64,000 nt of DNA from Piscinibacter gummiphilus. Its GTDB lineage: Bacteria; Pseudomonadota; Gammaproteobacteria; Burkholderiales; Burkholderiaceae_C. Positions 1 through 10,424 of this stretch are shown here, piece after piece. Location: contig NZ_CP015118.1 of the NCBI RefSeq assembly GCF_002116905.1, positions 5,890,001-5,954,000 on the forward strand, written 5' to 3'. The position numbers and the translations under genes were made by a program. Position 1 is the first letter of the stretch. Each line of letters begins with the position of its first letter. The notes under the pieces are model-generated. The model saw only the letters and a list, made by a program, of their open reading frames with translations, was not told the DNA's origin and ran no database searches.

Positions 1-314
1 GGGAGGCGTACCGCCAGAAGCTGCTCGCGTCGTACCCGGGCCGCGATGCCCAGGTCAACTTCGAGCATGCCGCGCGCCAGGCCTACATCGGCTTCGGGGC
101 CTCGGTGATCGCCGCGTCGTTCGAGGGTGTGGACAGCACCCCGATGGAGGGCTTCGACCCGGCCGCCGTGGACGACCTGCTGGGCCTGAAGGCCCGCGGC
201 CTGCGCAGCGTCACGCTGCTGCCGCTCGGCTACCGCCAGGCCGAGGGCGACTGGCTCGTGAAGCTCGAGAAGGTGCGCCGCCCGCGCGACCAGTTCGTCA
301 CGGAACTGAACTGA
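1..314 (+). CDS. Nitroreductase family protein (NfsB-like), C-terminal part
   Basis: The reading frame is open from the left edge and ends with TGA at 312-314, so only about the last 103 residues are present. The visible part ends with a segment of the type EGFDP..VDDLLGLKARG...VTLLPLGYR...DWLVKLEKVRRP, which follows the C-terminal layout of the NfsB group of FMN-dependent NAD(P)H nitroreductases/dihydropteridine reductases. Such enzymes reduce nitroaromatics and quinones in the cytoplasm. The FMN-binding N-terminus lies outside the window, so substrate and cofactor residues cannot be checked. The stop codon overlaps by 17 bp the 3' end of the convergent hydrolase gene. Confidence 0.75.
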   Translation, partial: EAYRQKLLASYPGRDAQVNFEHAARQAYIGFGASVIAASFEGVDSTPMEGFDPAAVDDLLGLKARGLRSVTLLPLGYRQAEGDWLVKLEKVRRPRDQFVTELN

Positions 315-1167
315 CGTCGGCGACCCGCGCGGAGCGGGTCGCCAGCCAGGCTTCGAGCGCGGCCAGCACCTCCTGCTGCTCGGGCTCGTTGAAGATCTCG
401 TGGTACAGCGCGGGAAACTCCCGCGTCTCGACGAGGTGCGCCGGCGCCGCCGACGCGAAGGCCCTGCTGCCCCGCGGCGCGACGCAGCGGTCCTTGCCGG
501 CATAGACGAGCAGCGTGGGCACGTTCCAGGCCGAGGCCTGGCGGCGGGCGAATTCGCCGCCGTCGACGATGAACGACACGAGCTTCGGCGTGATGCGGTC
601 GTGCACCAGCGGGTCGGCCACGTAGGCCTTCACCACCTCGGGGTCACGCGACACCCACTCGGGCTTGAGGCCGTTGCCCACGGCCAGGTTCGGCGCCAGC
701 CACCGCATCATGCGGAGCTGGAAGCGCTGCCCGCCCGACAAGCCGGCATCGAGGGCCGGCGACGACATCACGATGGCGTCGACCGGGTGGAACCAGCGTT
801 CGGGATCGTGCAGCGTGCCCTCCGCGCCGTAACGCGCCACCACCAGCCCGCCCATGCTGTGGCCCAGCAGCACGAGCGGCCCCACGTGTTCGGCCCGCGC
901 CGCGGCCACCACGAGGGACAGGTCGGCCAGCATCGCGTCGGGATCGTTCAACGCGCCGCGGGCGCCCTCGCTGCGGCCGTGGCCCCGGTGGTCGTAGGCC
1001 ACCGTGTGCCAGCCCCAGCCGTTCAGCGCCTTCACGACGTGCGCGTAGCGCCCGCTGTGTTCGCCGAGGCCGTGCACCAGCACGACGGTGCCCCGCCCGC
1101 GGTCGCCCGCCGGGCTGTGCTTGACGTGGAGCTTCAGGCCGTCGGCCGTCGAGAGGGTGCTCAGCAT
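298..1167 (-). CDS. Alpha/beta hydrolase, monoacylglycerol lipase-like (serine aminopeptidase S33 fold)
   Basis: A 289-residue cytosolic hydrolase. It has the oxyanion strand HGLGEHSGRY (residues 32-41), the nucleophile elbow GHSMGG with Ser104, an acid in VYAGKDRCV and a catalytic His in LYHEIFNE near the C-terminus, so the triad looks complete. This is the pattern of the lysophospholipase/monoacylglycerol lipase group, which splits glycerol monoesters or lysophospholipids; the actual substrate is unknown. I start at the ATG at 1167 because homology to the family begins there, although the frame stays open much further upstream through the neighbouring gene. It is divergent from the chalcone-isomerase-like gene and overlaps the nitroreductase end by 17 bp. 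Confidence 0.85.
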   Translation of the reverse strand: MLSTLSTADGLKLHVKHSPAGDRGRGTVVLVHGLGEHSGRYAHVVKALNGWGWHTVAYDHRGHGRSEGARGALNDPDAMLADLSLVVAAARAEHVGPLVLLGHSMGGLVVARYGAEGTLHDPERWFHPVDAIVMSSPALDAGLSGGQRFQLRMMRWLAPNLAVGNGLKPEWVSRDPEVVKAYVADPLVHDRITPKLVSFIVDGGEFARRQASAWNVPTLLVYAGKDRCVAPRGSRAFASAAPAHLVETREFPALYHEIFNEPEQQEVLAALEAWLATRSARVADVSSVP

Positions 1168-1284
1168 GATGAAGCAAGTGTAGACAGTGAATTTGTCCCG
1201 TGTGACAGGGCTTTTCCGCTTGCCATTGGCACAAACCCTCGCCGACACTGCAGGCACATTCGAAAAAACGCCCTGGAGAGGCCC

Positions 1285-1893
1285 ATGCTGCCGAACACCC
1301 CCGCCCGCCGCCCGTCGTTCACCCGTCACGCCGCGCTGGCGATGACCATGGCGGCCGCGCTCTGGGTCACTGCGGCCCAGGCCGCTCCCACCGTCTCGAA
1401 GTTCGAACCCACGGCCGAGGTGCTGGGCACCAAGCTCCAGATCAACGGCCAGGGCACGCGCCGCCGCGGCATCTTCAACGGCTACGACATGGCGCTCTAC
1501 ACCACGCGCAAGGTCGCCACCGTGGACGACCTGCTGGCCCTGCCCGGCCCGAAGAAGCTGCAGTTCGTGGCCCTGCGCGACCTGCCCGGCACCGAACTCG
1601 GCCGCCTGTTCATCAAGGGCATGGGCGAGAACTCGCCGAAGGAACTCACGCAGAAGCACAGCCTCTCGAGCCTGCGCCTGATCGAGATCTTCTCGGGCCG
1701 CCCGAAGGTCGCCCCCGGCGAGACCTTCGCGATGGAATTCATCCCCGGCAAGGGCACGCTGTTCTACATCCTCGGCAAGCCGCAGGGCGAACCCGTCGGC
1801 GACGCCGAGTTCTTCACGATGGTGCTGAAGATCTGGGTGGGGCCTCAGCCGGCGGACACGCTGCTCAAGGAAGCGCTGCTGGGCAAGGAATAA
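1285..1893 (+). CDS. Chalcone isomerase-like periplasmic protein
   Basis: A 202-residue secreted protein with an N-terminal hydrophobic signal segment ending near AAQA (about residue 34). The mature part has the KFEPTAEVLGTKLQINGQGTR opening and the Y-x-x-A-L-Y-T and FYILGKP blocks of the bacterial chalcone isomerase-like family. That family shares the chalcone isomerase fold, but bacterial members have no established flavonoid role; a lipid or small-ligand role in the periplasm is only a guess. A good ribosome site (CTGGAGAGG) precedes the ATG. The gene runs into the palindromic repeat at 1919-1982. Confidence 0.8.
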   Translation: MLPNTPARRPSFTRHAALAMTMAAALWVTAAQAAPTVSKFEPTAEVLGTKLQINGQGTRRRGIFNGYDMALYTTRKVATVDDLLALPGPKKLQFVALRDLPGTELGRLFIKGMGENSPKELTQKHSLSSLRLIEIFSGRPKVAPGETFAMEFIPGKGTLFYILGKPQGEPVGDAEFFTMVLKIWVGPQPADTLLKEALLGKE

Positions 1894-1918
1894 ACCACCA
1901 GCGCACAAGAAAACACCT

Positions 1919-1982
1919 GTCATCCCGGCGGAGGCCGGGACCTTCGGCATGTGCCCAGGGTCCCGGCCTTCGCCGGGATGAC
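1919..1982. repeat. Dispersed palindromic repeat, copy 1 (REP-like hairpin)
   Basis: Two 24-nt arms, 1919-1942 and 1959-1982, are inverted copies with a single mismatch and a 16-nt loop. Each arm begins GTCATCCCGGCG and continues AGGCCGGGACC. The same arms occur at 19368-19446 and 42878-42949. Here the element lies between two convergent genes and may also act as a two-way transcription terminator. Confidence 0.85.
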
Positions 1983-2002
1983 GTGCTTGTTTGAGGCCCG
2001 TT

Positions 2003-2587
2003 TCAACCGCGGTCGAACTTGAACACGGCAACGCTTGCCCGCAGGTTCGGCAACGTCCGCACCGCCCGCCCGTCCTGGATCCCGAACGACTCCTGCACCC
2101 GCAGCCCGTTCTTGCCCGCCAGCACCTCGAAGTCCTTGAACGTGCCCACGCGGATGTTGGGCGTGTCGTACCACTGGTACGGCAACACGCGCGTGACCGG
2201 CATGCGGCCCGCGGCGATCTGCACGCGGTTGGGCCAGTGGGCGAAGTTCGGGAAGCTCACGATGCCCACGCGGCCCACGCGTGCCGTCTCCTTCAGCATG
2301 CGCTCGGTGTTGCGCAGGTGCTGGAGCGTGTCGAGCTGCAGCACCACGTCGAAGCTCTGGTCCTCGAAGATGGCCAGGCCGTCCTCCAGGTTCAGCTGGA
2401 TCACGTCGACGCCCTTCTGTGTGCAGGCCAGCACGTTCGCATCGTCGATCTCGATGCCGTAGCCGGTGCACTGGCGCCTGTCGCGCAGGTGGGCGAGCAG
2501 CTCGCCGGTGCCACAGCCGAGGTCGAGCACGCGAGAGCCCACCGGCACCAGGTCCGCGATCAGTTCGATGTCTTTCCGTTCGCTCAT
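2003..2587 (-). CDS. metW: Methionine biosynthesis protein MetW
   Basis: A 194-residue class I methyltransferase-fold protein. The SAM-binding motif I is VLDLGCGTGELL (about residues 19-30), followed by GYGIEIDDANV and a DVVLQLDTLQHL motif IV-like segment, all typical of MetW. In proteobacteria metW follows metX and is needed with it for efficient homoserine acylation; MetW forms a complex with MetX in some species. The ATG overlaps the metX stop by one base (TGATG), so the two are translationally coupled and share the riboswitch upstream of metX. Confidence 0.93.
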   Translation of the reverse strand: MSERKDIELIADLVPVGSRVLDLGCGTGELLAHLRDRRQCTGYGIEIDDANVLACTQKGVDVIQLNLEDGLAIFEDQSFDVVLQLDTLQHLRNTERMLKETARVGRVGIVSFPNFAHWPNRVQIAAGRMPVTRVLPYQWYDTPNIRVGTFKDFEVLAGKNGLRVQESFGIQDGRAVRTLPNLRASVAVFKFDRG

Positions 2588-3717
2588 CACTTCACCTCCG
2601 CCGCGATGTTGGCGAACCGCTGCCGCAGCAGCGCGTGGTAGCGGCTGTCGTCGAGCAGGAACGCGTCGTGGCCGTGGGGGGCGTCGATCTCGGCGTAGCT
2701 CACCGACAGGCGGTTGTCGAGCAGGGCCTTGACGATCTCGCGCGAGCGGGCCGGCGAGAAGCGCCAGTCGGTGGTGAAGCTCACGAGCTGGAACTTGCAT
2801 CGGGCCTGGGCGAACGCCGCGGTGAGGTCGCCACCGTGTTCGCGGGCCGGGTCGAAGTAGTCGAGCGCGCGCGTGATCAGCAGGTACGTGTTCGCGTCGA
2901 AGTAGTCGCTGAACTTGTCGCCCTGGTAGCGCAGGTAGCTCTCGATCTCGAACTCGATGTCCTGGGTGCTGTAGCCGAACGCCTCGCCCTTCAGGCTGCG
3001 GCCGAACTTGGCCTCCATCGAGTCGTCGCTCAGGTACGTGATGTGGCCGATCATGCGCGCCACGCGCAGGCCGCGCTTGGGCACGGTGCCGTAGGCGTAG
3101 AAGTGGCCACCGTGGAAGTCGGGGTCGGTGACGATGGCGCGCCGCGCCACCTCGTTGAACGCGATGTTCTGCGCCGACAGGTTGGGCGCCGTGGCCACCG
3201 CGATGCAGTGGCGCAGGCGGTCGGGGTGGCGCAACGACCAGCTGAGCGCCTGCATGCCGCCGAGGCTGCCGCCCAGCACGGCAGCGAGCTGCGTGATGCC
3301 CAGGCGGTCGAGCAGGCGGGCCTGCGCGTCGACCCAGTCCTCCACCGTGACGACGGGGAAGTGCGCGCCGTACGGCTGGTCGGTGGCCGGGTCCACCTGC
3401 ATCGGGCCCGTGGAGCCGAAGCAGGAACCGGGGTTGTTGATGCCGATCACGAAGAACTTCGTCGTGTCGAGCGGCTTGCCCGGGCCCACGAGGTTGTCCC
3501 ACCAGCCCTCGCTCTTCGGCTGGCCGTCGTACGTGCCGGCGACGTGGTGCGAAGCGTTGAGGGCATGGCACACCAGCACGGCGTTGTCGCGCGCGGCGTT
3601 CAGCGTGCCGTAGGTCTCGTAGACGAGGGTGTAGTCGCGCAACGCGGCGCCGCTCTTGAGCGGCAGCGGTTCGGCGAAGTGCATCGATTGCGGTTGGACG
3701 TGGCCGACAGATCCCAT
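2587..3717 (-). CDS. metX: Homoserine O-acyltransferase MetX
   Basis: A 376-residue alpha/beta-hydrolase enzyme that acylates homoserine, the committed step of methionine synthesis in the cytoplasm. The nucleophile Ser151 lies in GGSLGGMQ, the acid in SFTTDWRFSP and the His in APHGHDAFLL; NNPGSCFGSTGP is also characteristic. Length matches the family. MetX-type enzymes of many beta- and gammaproteobacteria use succinyl-CoA rather than acetyl-CoA, so the acyl donor is not decided here. It forms an operon with metW, and its leader carries a SAM-II riboswitch, so it should be shut down by S-adenosylmethionine. Confidence 0.94.
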   Translation of the reverse strand: MGSVGHVQPQSMHFAEPLPLKSGAALRDYTLVYETYGTLNAARDNAVLVCHALNASHHVAGTYDGQPKSEGWWDNLVGPGKPLDTTKFFVIGINNPGSCFGSTGPMQVDPATDQPYGAHFPVVTVEDWVDAQARLLDRLGITQLAAVLGGSLGGMQALSWSLRHPDRLRHCIAVATAPNLSAQNIAFNEVARRAIVTDPDFHGGHFYAYGTVPKRGLRVARMIGHITYLSDDSMEAKFGRSLKGEAFGYSTQDIEFEIESYLRYQGDKFSDYFDANTYLLITRALDYFDPAREHGGDLTAAFAQARCKFQLVSFTTDWRFSPARSREIVKALLDNRLSVSYAEIDAPHGHDAFLLDDSRYHALLRQRFANIAAEVK

Positions 3718-3736
3718 GGATCACCCAGATGAAACA

Positions 3737-3765
3737 ACCCGGCGCCGCCAAAAGCGGGACCGGGT
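3737..3765 (-). terminator. Hairpin between riboswitch and metX start (possible attenuator)
   Basis: Read on the minus strand, ACCCGG (3765-3760) pairs with CCGGGT (3742-3737), with an inner CCGC/GCGG pair and a TTTTG loop, followed by TTGTTTC. It lies between the SAM-II aptamer and the metX ATG and could terminate transcription or hide the ribosome site. There is no strong U-tract, so its role is uncertain. Confidence 0.45.
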
Positions 3766-3771
3766 CGGGGC

Positions 3772-3824
3772 CACGTCTTTAGCGGAATTTATTAAGCGCC
3801 CGCAAGCCGGAACAAATCAGCGCT
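3772..3824 (-). promoter_or_regulatory. SAM-II riboswitch in the metX leader
   Basis: On the minus strand the leader reads AGCGC-TGATTT ... CTTGCGG-GCGCT-TAATAAAT ... GCTAAAG. Stem P1 pairs AGCGC (3824-3820) with GCGCT (3799-3795). The conserved blocks CGCTGATTT, AATAAAT and GCTAAA are in the order and spacing of the SAM-II (metA/SAM_alpha) aptamer, and GCGG in loop 1 can pair with CCGC downstream to make the H-type pseudoknot. SAM-II is best known ahead of met genes in Alphaproteobacteria. A TATACT -10 element (3837-3832) would start transcription just at the aptamer edge. Confidence 0.9.
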
Positions 3825-3831
3825 GGCCGCC

Positions 3832-3837
3832 AGTATA
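3832..3837 (-). promoter_or_regulatory. Candidate -10 element for metXW
   Basis: TATACT on the minus strand, placed about 8 bases before the first base of riboswitch stem P1. No clear -35 box is visible at 17-18 bp. It overlaps the intergenic side of the efflux channel gene, which ends at 3851. Confidence 0.4.
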
Positions 3838-3850
3838 GCCACGCACGCCT

Positions 3851-5323
3851 CTACCGCGCTTCGACGGGCCCATTGCCGAGCGCCTTGTTCAGTCCGACGT
3901 ACTGGAGGCCGAGCCGCCCTTCGCTGGCCGCGAGGTCGCGCCGGGCCTGCAGGTAGACGCGGCGGGTGTCGAGCACGGCGACGAAATCGGTGGCGCCGCC
4001 GTCGTACCGCGCCTGCGCGAGCCGGAAGGCCTCGCCGGCGCTCTCCACGCGCCGGGTCTGCTCCTGCCGGTGCTGGCGGGCCGCGGCATAGCCGCTGAGC
4101 GCGTCGTCGACCTCCTGCCACGCCCGCAGCACGGTGCGCTGGTAGTTCACGGCGGCCTCCTGCTGGTCCAGCTCGCGCAGTTGCACGACACTCTTGCGCC
4201 GGCCGCGATCGAAGAGCGGCAGGTCCAGGCTCGGGCCGATCATCCAGGTGCGGCTGCCCCAGTCGGCGAATTCGCTGCTGACGTAGGACTCCAGGCCCGC
4301 CTTCGCGCCGATGCGGATGCTGGGGTACAGGTCGGCCTGCGCGACACCGATGCTGGCCGTGGCGCGATGCAACTGCGCCTCGGCCCCGCGGATGTCGGGG
4401 CGGCGCAGGGCGACTTCAGAGGGCAGGCCCATCGCGTAGTCGGGCCAGGTGGGCGCGGGCGGCTCCGCGCGCGGGGCCAGCAGTTCCCGCAACGCGCCAG
4501 GGTTCGTGCCCAGCAGCAGGGCGATCTGGTTGGCGCTGGCCCCCTCCTGGGCCAGCAGGCCGGGCAGCTGCGCCTTCAGTGCAGCGACGTCGGTGCGCTG
4601 CCGCTCCAGGTCGAGGTGGTCGAGCACCCCGCCGCGCACCTTCGCTTCCAGGAGCTCCAGTCGCTCCTGCAGGGCGGCGAGGTCCTCGCGCGCCAGCCGG
4701 ATCTGCTGCTGCGTGGTGCGCAGGTCGATGTAGTGGCGGGCGACATCGCTCGCCAGGCTGGCGCGCGCCAGGTCGAGCAGGGCCGCCTGACGCCCGAGGT
4801 CGGCATCGGCCGACTCGAGGGACCGGCGAACGCGCCCCCACAGGTCGAGCTCCCACGACAAGTCGAACCCGGCTTGGTACAGGTTATAGGGACCGACGAG
4901 CAACGGCACGATCTGCTCGCGCGGCAGGCCCAGGATGTCGATGAGGCGCGTGCTGCCGCCGAAGTCGCTCTGCCGCTGGCGGTTGACGCTGGCGTACGCC
5001 CCGACCTCGGGCCAGGCCCGGGCGTCGGCCGCCCCCCGCTGCACGCGCGCCTGCACGAAGTGCAGGGCCGCGGTGCGCAGGTCCGGGCTGCCCATCACGG
5101 CCTGCTCCTGCAGCTGGTTCAGCACGGGATCGCCGAACGCTTCCCACCAGCGCTCGGGAAGCTCCTCGCGGCCCGGCGGCAGGCGCAGCGATTCGTCCGC
5201 GCTGCGCCAGCGGGTCCAGTCGTCGGGGGCGGGTGAGGCCGGCTTCGTGAAGTCCGGGCCCGTGGTGCAGGCCGCCATCGCCAAGAGCAGGGCGAGCGCG
5301 GCGGCGATTCGATGCGTGGACAT
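3851..5323 (-). CDS. Outer membrane efflux channel lipoprotein (NodT/OprM family)
   Basis: A 490-residue TolC-type channel with a lipoprotein signal ending LLAMAACTTGPDF (lipidated Cys about 19), then two repeated outer-membrane-efflux domains with long alpha-helical hairpins, for example DLSWELDLWGRVRRS and GPSLDLPLFDRGRR. Family members span the outer membrane and periplasm and dock to HlyD/MFP adaptors. It is the last gene of the ABC efflux cluster 3851-10335 and starts 15 bp after the second permease, behind a GAGAGG ribosome site. E. coli ybhGFSR lacks a linked channel gene, so here the exporter appears self-contained. The substrate is unknown. Confidence 0.9.
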   Translation of the reverse strand: MSTHRIAAALALLLAMAACTTGPDFTKPASPAPDDWTRWRSADESLRLPPGREELPERWWEAFGDPVLNQLQEQAVMGSPDLRTAALHFVQARVQRGAADARAWPEVGAYASVNRQRQSDFGGSTRLIDILGLPREQIVPLLVGPYNLYQAGFDLSWELDLWGRVRRSLESADADLGRQAALLDLARASLASDVARHYIDLRTTQQQIRLAREDLAALQERLELLEAKVRGGVLDHLDLERQRTDVAALKAQLPGLLAQEGASANQIALLLGTNPGALRELLAPRAEPPAPTWPDYAMGLPSEVALRRPDIRGAEAQLHRATASIGVAQADLYPSIRIGAKAGLESYVSSEFADWGSRTWMIGPSLDLPLFDRGRRKSVVQLRELDQQEAAVNYQRTVLRAWQEVDDALSGYAAARQHRQEQTRRVESAGEAFRLAQARYDGGATDFVAVLDTRRVYLQARRDLAASEGRLGLQYVGLNKALGNGPVEAR

Positions 5324-5337
5324 GGCAGGACCTCTCG

Positions 5338-6450
5338 TCAGGTCAGGCGGTGGCGGAACAGCCATGCGGCCAGCGGGAGCGTGACCGCCGCGACCGCGAG
5401 CATGGGAATGAAATCGGCCCCGACCTCGTGCAGCCCGGCACCTTCGAGGTACACCCGGCGGACCAGGTCGATGCCGAAGCGCAAGGGGTTCGCGTACGTG
5501 GCGATCTGCAGCACGCGGGGCATGTTGCCGGCCGGCGTGAGCAGGCCCGAGAGCAGCATGAGCGGCATGATCAGCAGGAACGTGGACAGCATCGCCTGCT
5601 GCATGCTCACCGAGAGCGCGGAGATCGACAGGCCGATGCCCACCGCGGCAATGGTGAAACACACGAGGCCCAGGTACATCACCCACGGCGATCCGCTCAT
5701 CGGGATCTGGAACCAGAAGCGGACGACGAGCAGGATGATGGTGGACTGCACCAGCCCGACGAACATCGCCGGCAGGGCCTTGCCGACGAGGATCTGCATG
5801 GGCGTGAGCGGCGTGACCAGCAGTTGGTCGAACGTGCCCTGCTCGCGTTCGCGCGCCACCGACAGCGCGGCGATCAGCAGCGTCTGCAGCATGCTCAGCG
5901 CCGCGATCAGCGCGGGCAGGATGTTCCAGCGCGATTCGAGGTTGGGGTTGTACCAGGCCCGCCGCTCGATGCGCACCGGCGGAGCCAGGCCCCGCGCCTG
6001 GTTCAGGTCGGCCACGATCGCCCCCACGTAGGCTGCGGCCAGCCCCGCGGTGGAGGAGTTGCGTCCGTCGAGGATCACCTGCAGCGGCGCGGCGTCACCC
6101 GCCGCCAGCCGCGACTCGAAGTCGGCCGGGAAGCCGATCACCATCAGCGCGTCGTCGCGCTCGATCGCCTGCGCGACCTGGCGTGGACTGTCGAGCCAAC
6201 CCACCCGCTGGAACACGCCGGTGCCATCGAGCCGGCTGACGAGGGCCGTCGAGGTCGCGCCACGGCTCTGGTCCAGCACGGCATAGCGCGCGTGGGTCAG
6301 GTCGAACGTGGCGGCGTAGCCGAACAGCAGCGACTGCATCAGCGCGGGGGCGAACAGGATGACCCGGCTGGCGGGATCCTTCAGCAGCGCCAGCAGCTCC
6401 TTGCGGCACAGGAACAGGACGCGCGAGACGGAAGCGAGGAAGCCGGTCAT
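5338..6450 (-). CDS. ABC-2 type exporter permease (YbhR-like)
   Basis: A 370-residue integral membrane protein: one N-terminal membrane helix, a large periplasmic domain (about residues 45-175), then five hydrophobic segments, the last near AWLFRHRLT. REREQGTFDQLLVTPLTPMQILVGK is the hallmark ABC-2 permease cytoplasmic loop. In E. coli the counterpart YbhR pairs with YbhS and the ATPase YbhF to export cationic compounds or drugs. I chose the ATG at 6450, 5 bp after the stop of the other permease gene; the open frame upstream is a shadow of that gene. Confidence 0.9.
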   Translation of the reverse strand: MTGFLASVSRVLFLCRKELLALLKDPASRVILFAPALMQSLLFGYAATFDLTHARYAVLDQSRGATSTALVSRLDGTGVFQRVGWLDSPRQVAQAIERDDALMVIGFPADFESRLAAGDAAPLQVILDGRNSSTAGLAAAYVGAIVADLNQARGLAPPVRIERRAWYNPNLESRWNILPALIAALSMLQTLLIAALSVAREREQGTFDQLLVTPLTPMQILVGKALPAMFVGLVQSTIILLVVRFWFQIPMSGSPWVMYLGLVCFTIAAVGIGLSISALSVSMQQAMLSTFLLIMPLMLLSGLLTPAGNMPRVLQIATYANPLRFGIDLVRRVYLEGAGLHEVGADFIPMLAVAAVTLPLAAWLFRHRLT

Positions 6451-6455
6451 GGGCG

Positions 6456-7576
6456 TCAATCCAGGGTCTTGCGCATCTTGCGGGTCGTGGCGGCGAACAG
6501 CACGACGGCATAGAGCGTCAGGATCGTGCAGTCGCGCAACAGCATGCGGGTGCTGTCGCCGGCGAGGAACAGGGTCTTGATCAGGCCCATGTAGTGCGTG
6601 GCCGGCAGCACCTGGCTGATGCCCTGCACCACCGCCGGCATGTTGCGCAGGTCGAACACGAAGCCCGACAGCATCATGGCCGGCAGGAAGCTCGTGAGCA
6701 GGGCCACCTGGCTCGCCTTGAACTGGCTGCGGGTCACGGCCGAAATGAACAGCCCCAGCAGCAGCGATACCACGAGGTACAGCAGCGACGACACGACGAT
6801 GGCCGCCAGCGATCCGCGCATCGGCACCTCGAACAGGAGCCGCGCGGCCAGCAGGCACATCACGAGGTCGATCGCGCCCACCACCAGGTAGGGCACGAGC
6901 TTGGCCAGCACGATCTCGGCGGGCCGCACCGGGGTCACGAACAGCGACTCGAGCGTGCCGCGCTCCCATTCGCGGGCGATCAGCAGCGAGGTCAGGAAGG
7001 CCCCGATGAGCGTCATCACGAGGGCCAGCAGTCCGGGCACGAGAAACCACGTGCTGGTGTTGGCCTCGTTGAACCACATGCGCTGCTCGATGCGGACCCC
7101 GGTGCCGCGCGGGCCGCCGGCACGGTCCGCCTGGTGCTGCGCGGCGGCGCCGATGGCGCCGGCCACGTAGCCCTCCACGGCGCTCGCGGTGCTCGAGTCG
7201 ACGCCGTTGAGCAGGAGCTGGATGCGAGCCTGGCCCAGCGCCAGCTGCCGGGAGAAGTCCGACGGCACGCGCACGATGGCGCCGACGCGGCCGTTCCGCA
7301 TCAGGGTCACCGCCTCGGCCATGTCCGGCGTGAAGACCGGGCTCAGGTAGGGCGAGCCCCGCAACCCGGCCACCACGTCGCGGGCGGCGGGCGAGCCGTC
7401 CTCCAGCACGACCGCCACCGGCGCGTCCTTCACGTCGAAGGACAGGCCGTAGCCGAACAGCAGGATCAGCATCACCGGCAGCAGCAGGCCCACCGCGAGG
7501 TTGGCGCGGTCGCGCAGCATCTGCCGCATCTCCTTGCGCATCAGGGCGACGAGTCGGCGGCCGACGCCCGTGCCGC

Positions 7577-7580
<4 letters not shown>
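6456..7580 (-). CDS. ABC-2 type exporter permease (YbhS-like)
   Basis: A 374-residue paralogue of the next permease with the same plan: N-terminal helix (LAVGLLLPVMLILLFGYGL), periplasmic domain, then a C-terminal set of membrane segments. REWERGTLESLFVTPVRPAEIVLAK is the ABC-2 signature. Its start overlaps the ATPase stop by 4 nt (ATGA), which implies coupled translation. The two permeases probably form the transmembrane heterodimer energised by the tandem ATPase. Confidence 0.9.
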
Positions 7581-9330
<1,750 letters not shown>

Positions 9331-9334
<4 letters not shown>

Positions 9335-10335
9335 CGCGGCGCGCCGGTGTCCAGCCGAACGCTCGCCGGCTGGCCCAGCCGCAGCACGTCGCCCGGGTCG
9401 TCGACCCGCACGCGCACCTCGTAGACCAGGCTGGTCCGCAGCTCCTCGGTCTGCACCGACTTCGGCGTGAACTCCGCCGAGGACGAGATGGCGCCCACCA
9501 GGCCGGACAGCGGCCGGTCCGGGGCGCTGTCGGTCCACACACGGGCCGGCATGCCGGGGCGGACCCGGCCGAGGTCGGGTTCGCCCACGTACACACGCAC
9601 CCATTTCGGCTGCATCAGCGCCAACGCGTACACCGGCCGCTGCGGCGTGGCCATGTCGCCGGGCTCGAGCAGGCGCGAGCGGACGACCCCGTCGGCCGGC
9701 GCCTTGAGTTCGCCCAGCTCGATCTGGTGGGCGAGGAGGTTCAACTGGGCGATCGACGCGCCGAGCTGCGCGCGGGCCGCGGCGACGTCTTCCTTGCGGG
9801 CGCCACGTTCCACGAGGCGCAGCGCGTCCTCCTGTTCCGCGACCTTCGCGCGGGCCACCTGCGTGGACGACCGGGTTCGGTCGAGGTCCATCGCACTGAC
9901 CCCGCGCCCGCCGGTCTCCGAGGCGATCTGTTCGAGCCGGGCCAGGTCCTGCCCGGCCCGCGCGGCGTCGCTGCGTGCGGCCTGCAGGCGGCTGCGCGCC
10001 TGCGCCACCTCTTCCGGACGGGATCCGTTTTCCAGCCGCAGCAGGCTCTGCTTCTGCACTTCGCTCTGCGCGCGGGCCTGCTCCGCCTGGAGCCGGAGGG
10101 TCTTCACGTCGAGGCGCGCCAGCACCGCGCCTGCCCGCACTCGGTTGCCCTCCTCCACGAGCATCTCGGCGACCCGGCCGCTGCCGTCGAAGGCCAGGGA
10201 CACCTGGCGGAGGTCCACGTTGCCATGGAGCACCAGCGCGTCGGCGGGAGGGCGCTCCCGCCGTTGCCACCAGGCCGCGGCCGCGATCGACACCGCGATG
10301 GCAAGAACCAAGGCAACGATCAGCAGCTTCTTCAT
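9331..10335 (-). CDS. HlyD-family efflux adaptor (YbhG-like)
   Basis: A 334-residue membrane-fusion protein: an N-terminal signal-anchor (KKLLIVALVLAIAVSIAAAA), a lipoyl-like half (GNVDLRQVSLAFDGSGRV), a long coiled-coil hairpin rich in Ala/Arg/Gln (about residues 75-205), the second lipoyl half (LKAPADGVVRSR) and a beta-barrel. It should bridge the inner-membrane transporter and the NodT-like channel in the periplasm. It is the first gene of the efflux operon and is divergent from the TetR regulator across a palindromic operator. Confidence 0.9.
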
Positions 10336-10368
10336 GGCATCCCCATCCCTGCATGCGATGCCGGCGAC

Positions 10369-10385
10369 TTTAAATCTAATTTAAA
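10369..10385. promoter_or_regulatory. Palindromic operator between efflux operon and TetR gene
   Basis: TTTAAAT-CTA-ATTTAAA, a perfect 7-bp inverted repeat with a 3-bp spacer in an otherwise GC-rich sequence. It lies midway in the 89-bp gap between the divergent adaptor and regulator genes, where a TetR-type dimer would be expected to block both promoters. Confidence 0.65.
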
Positions 10386-10424
10386 CTTCAAGGCAAGCAC
10401 TGGCTCGGACCGGAGTCCGACACG

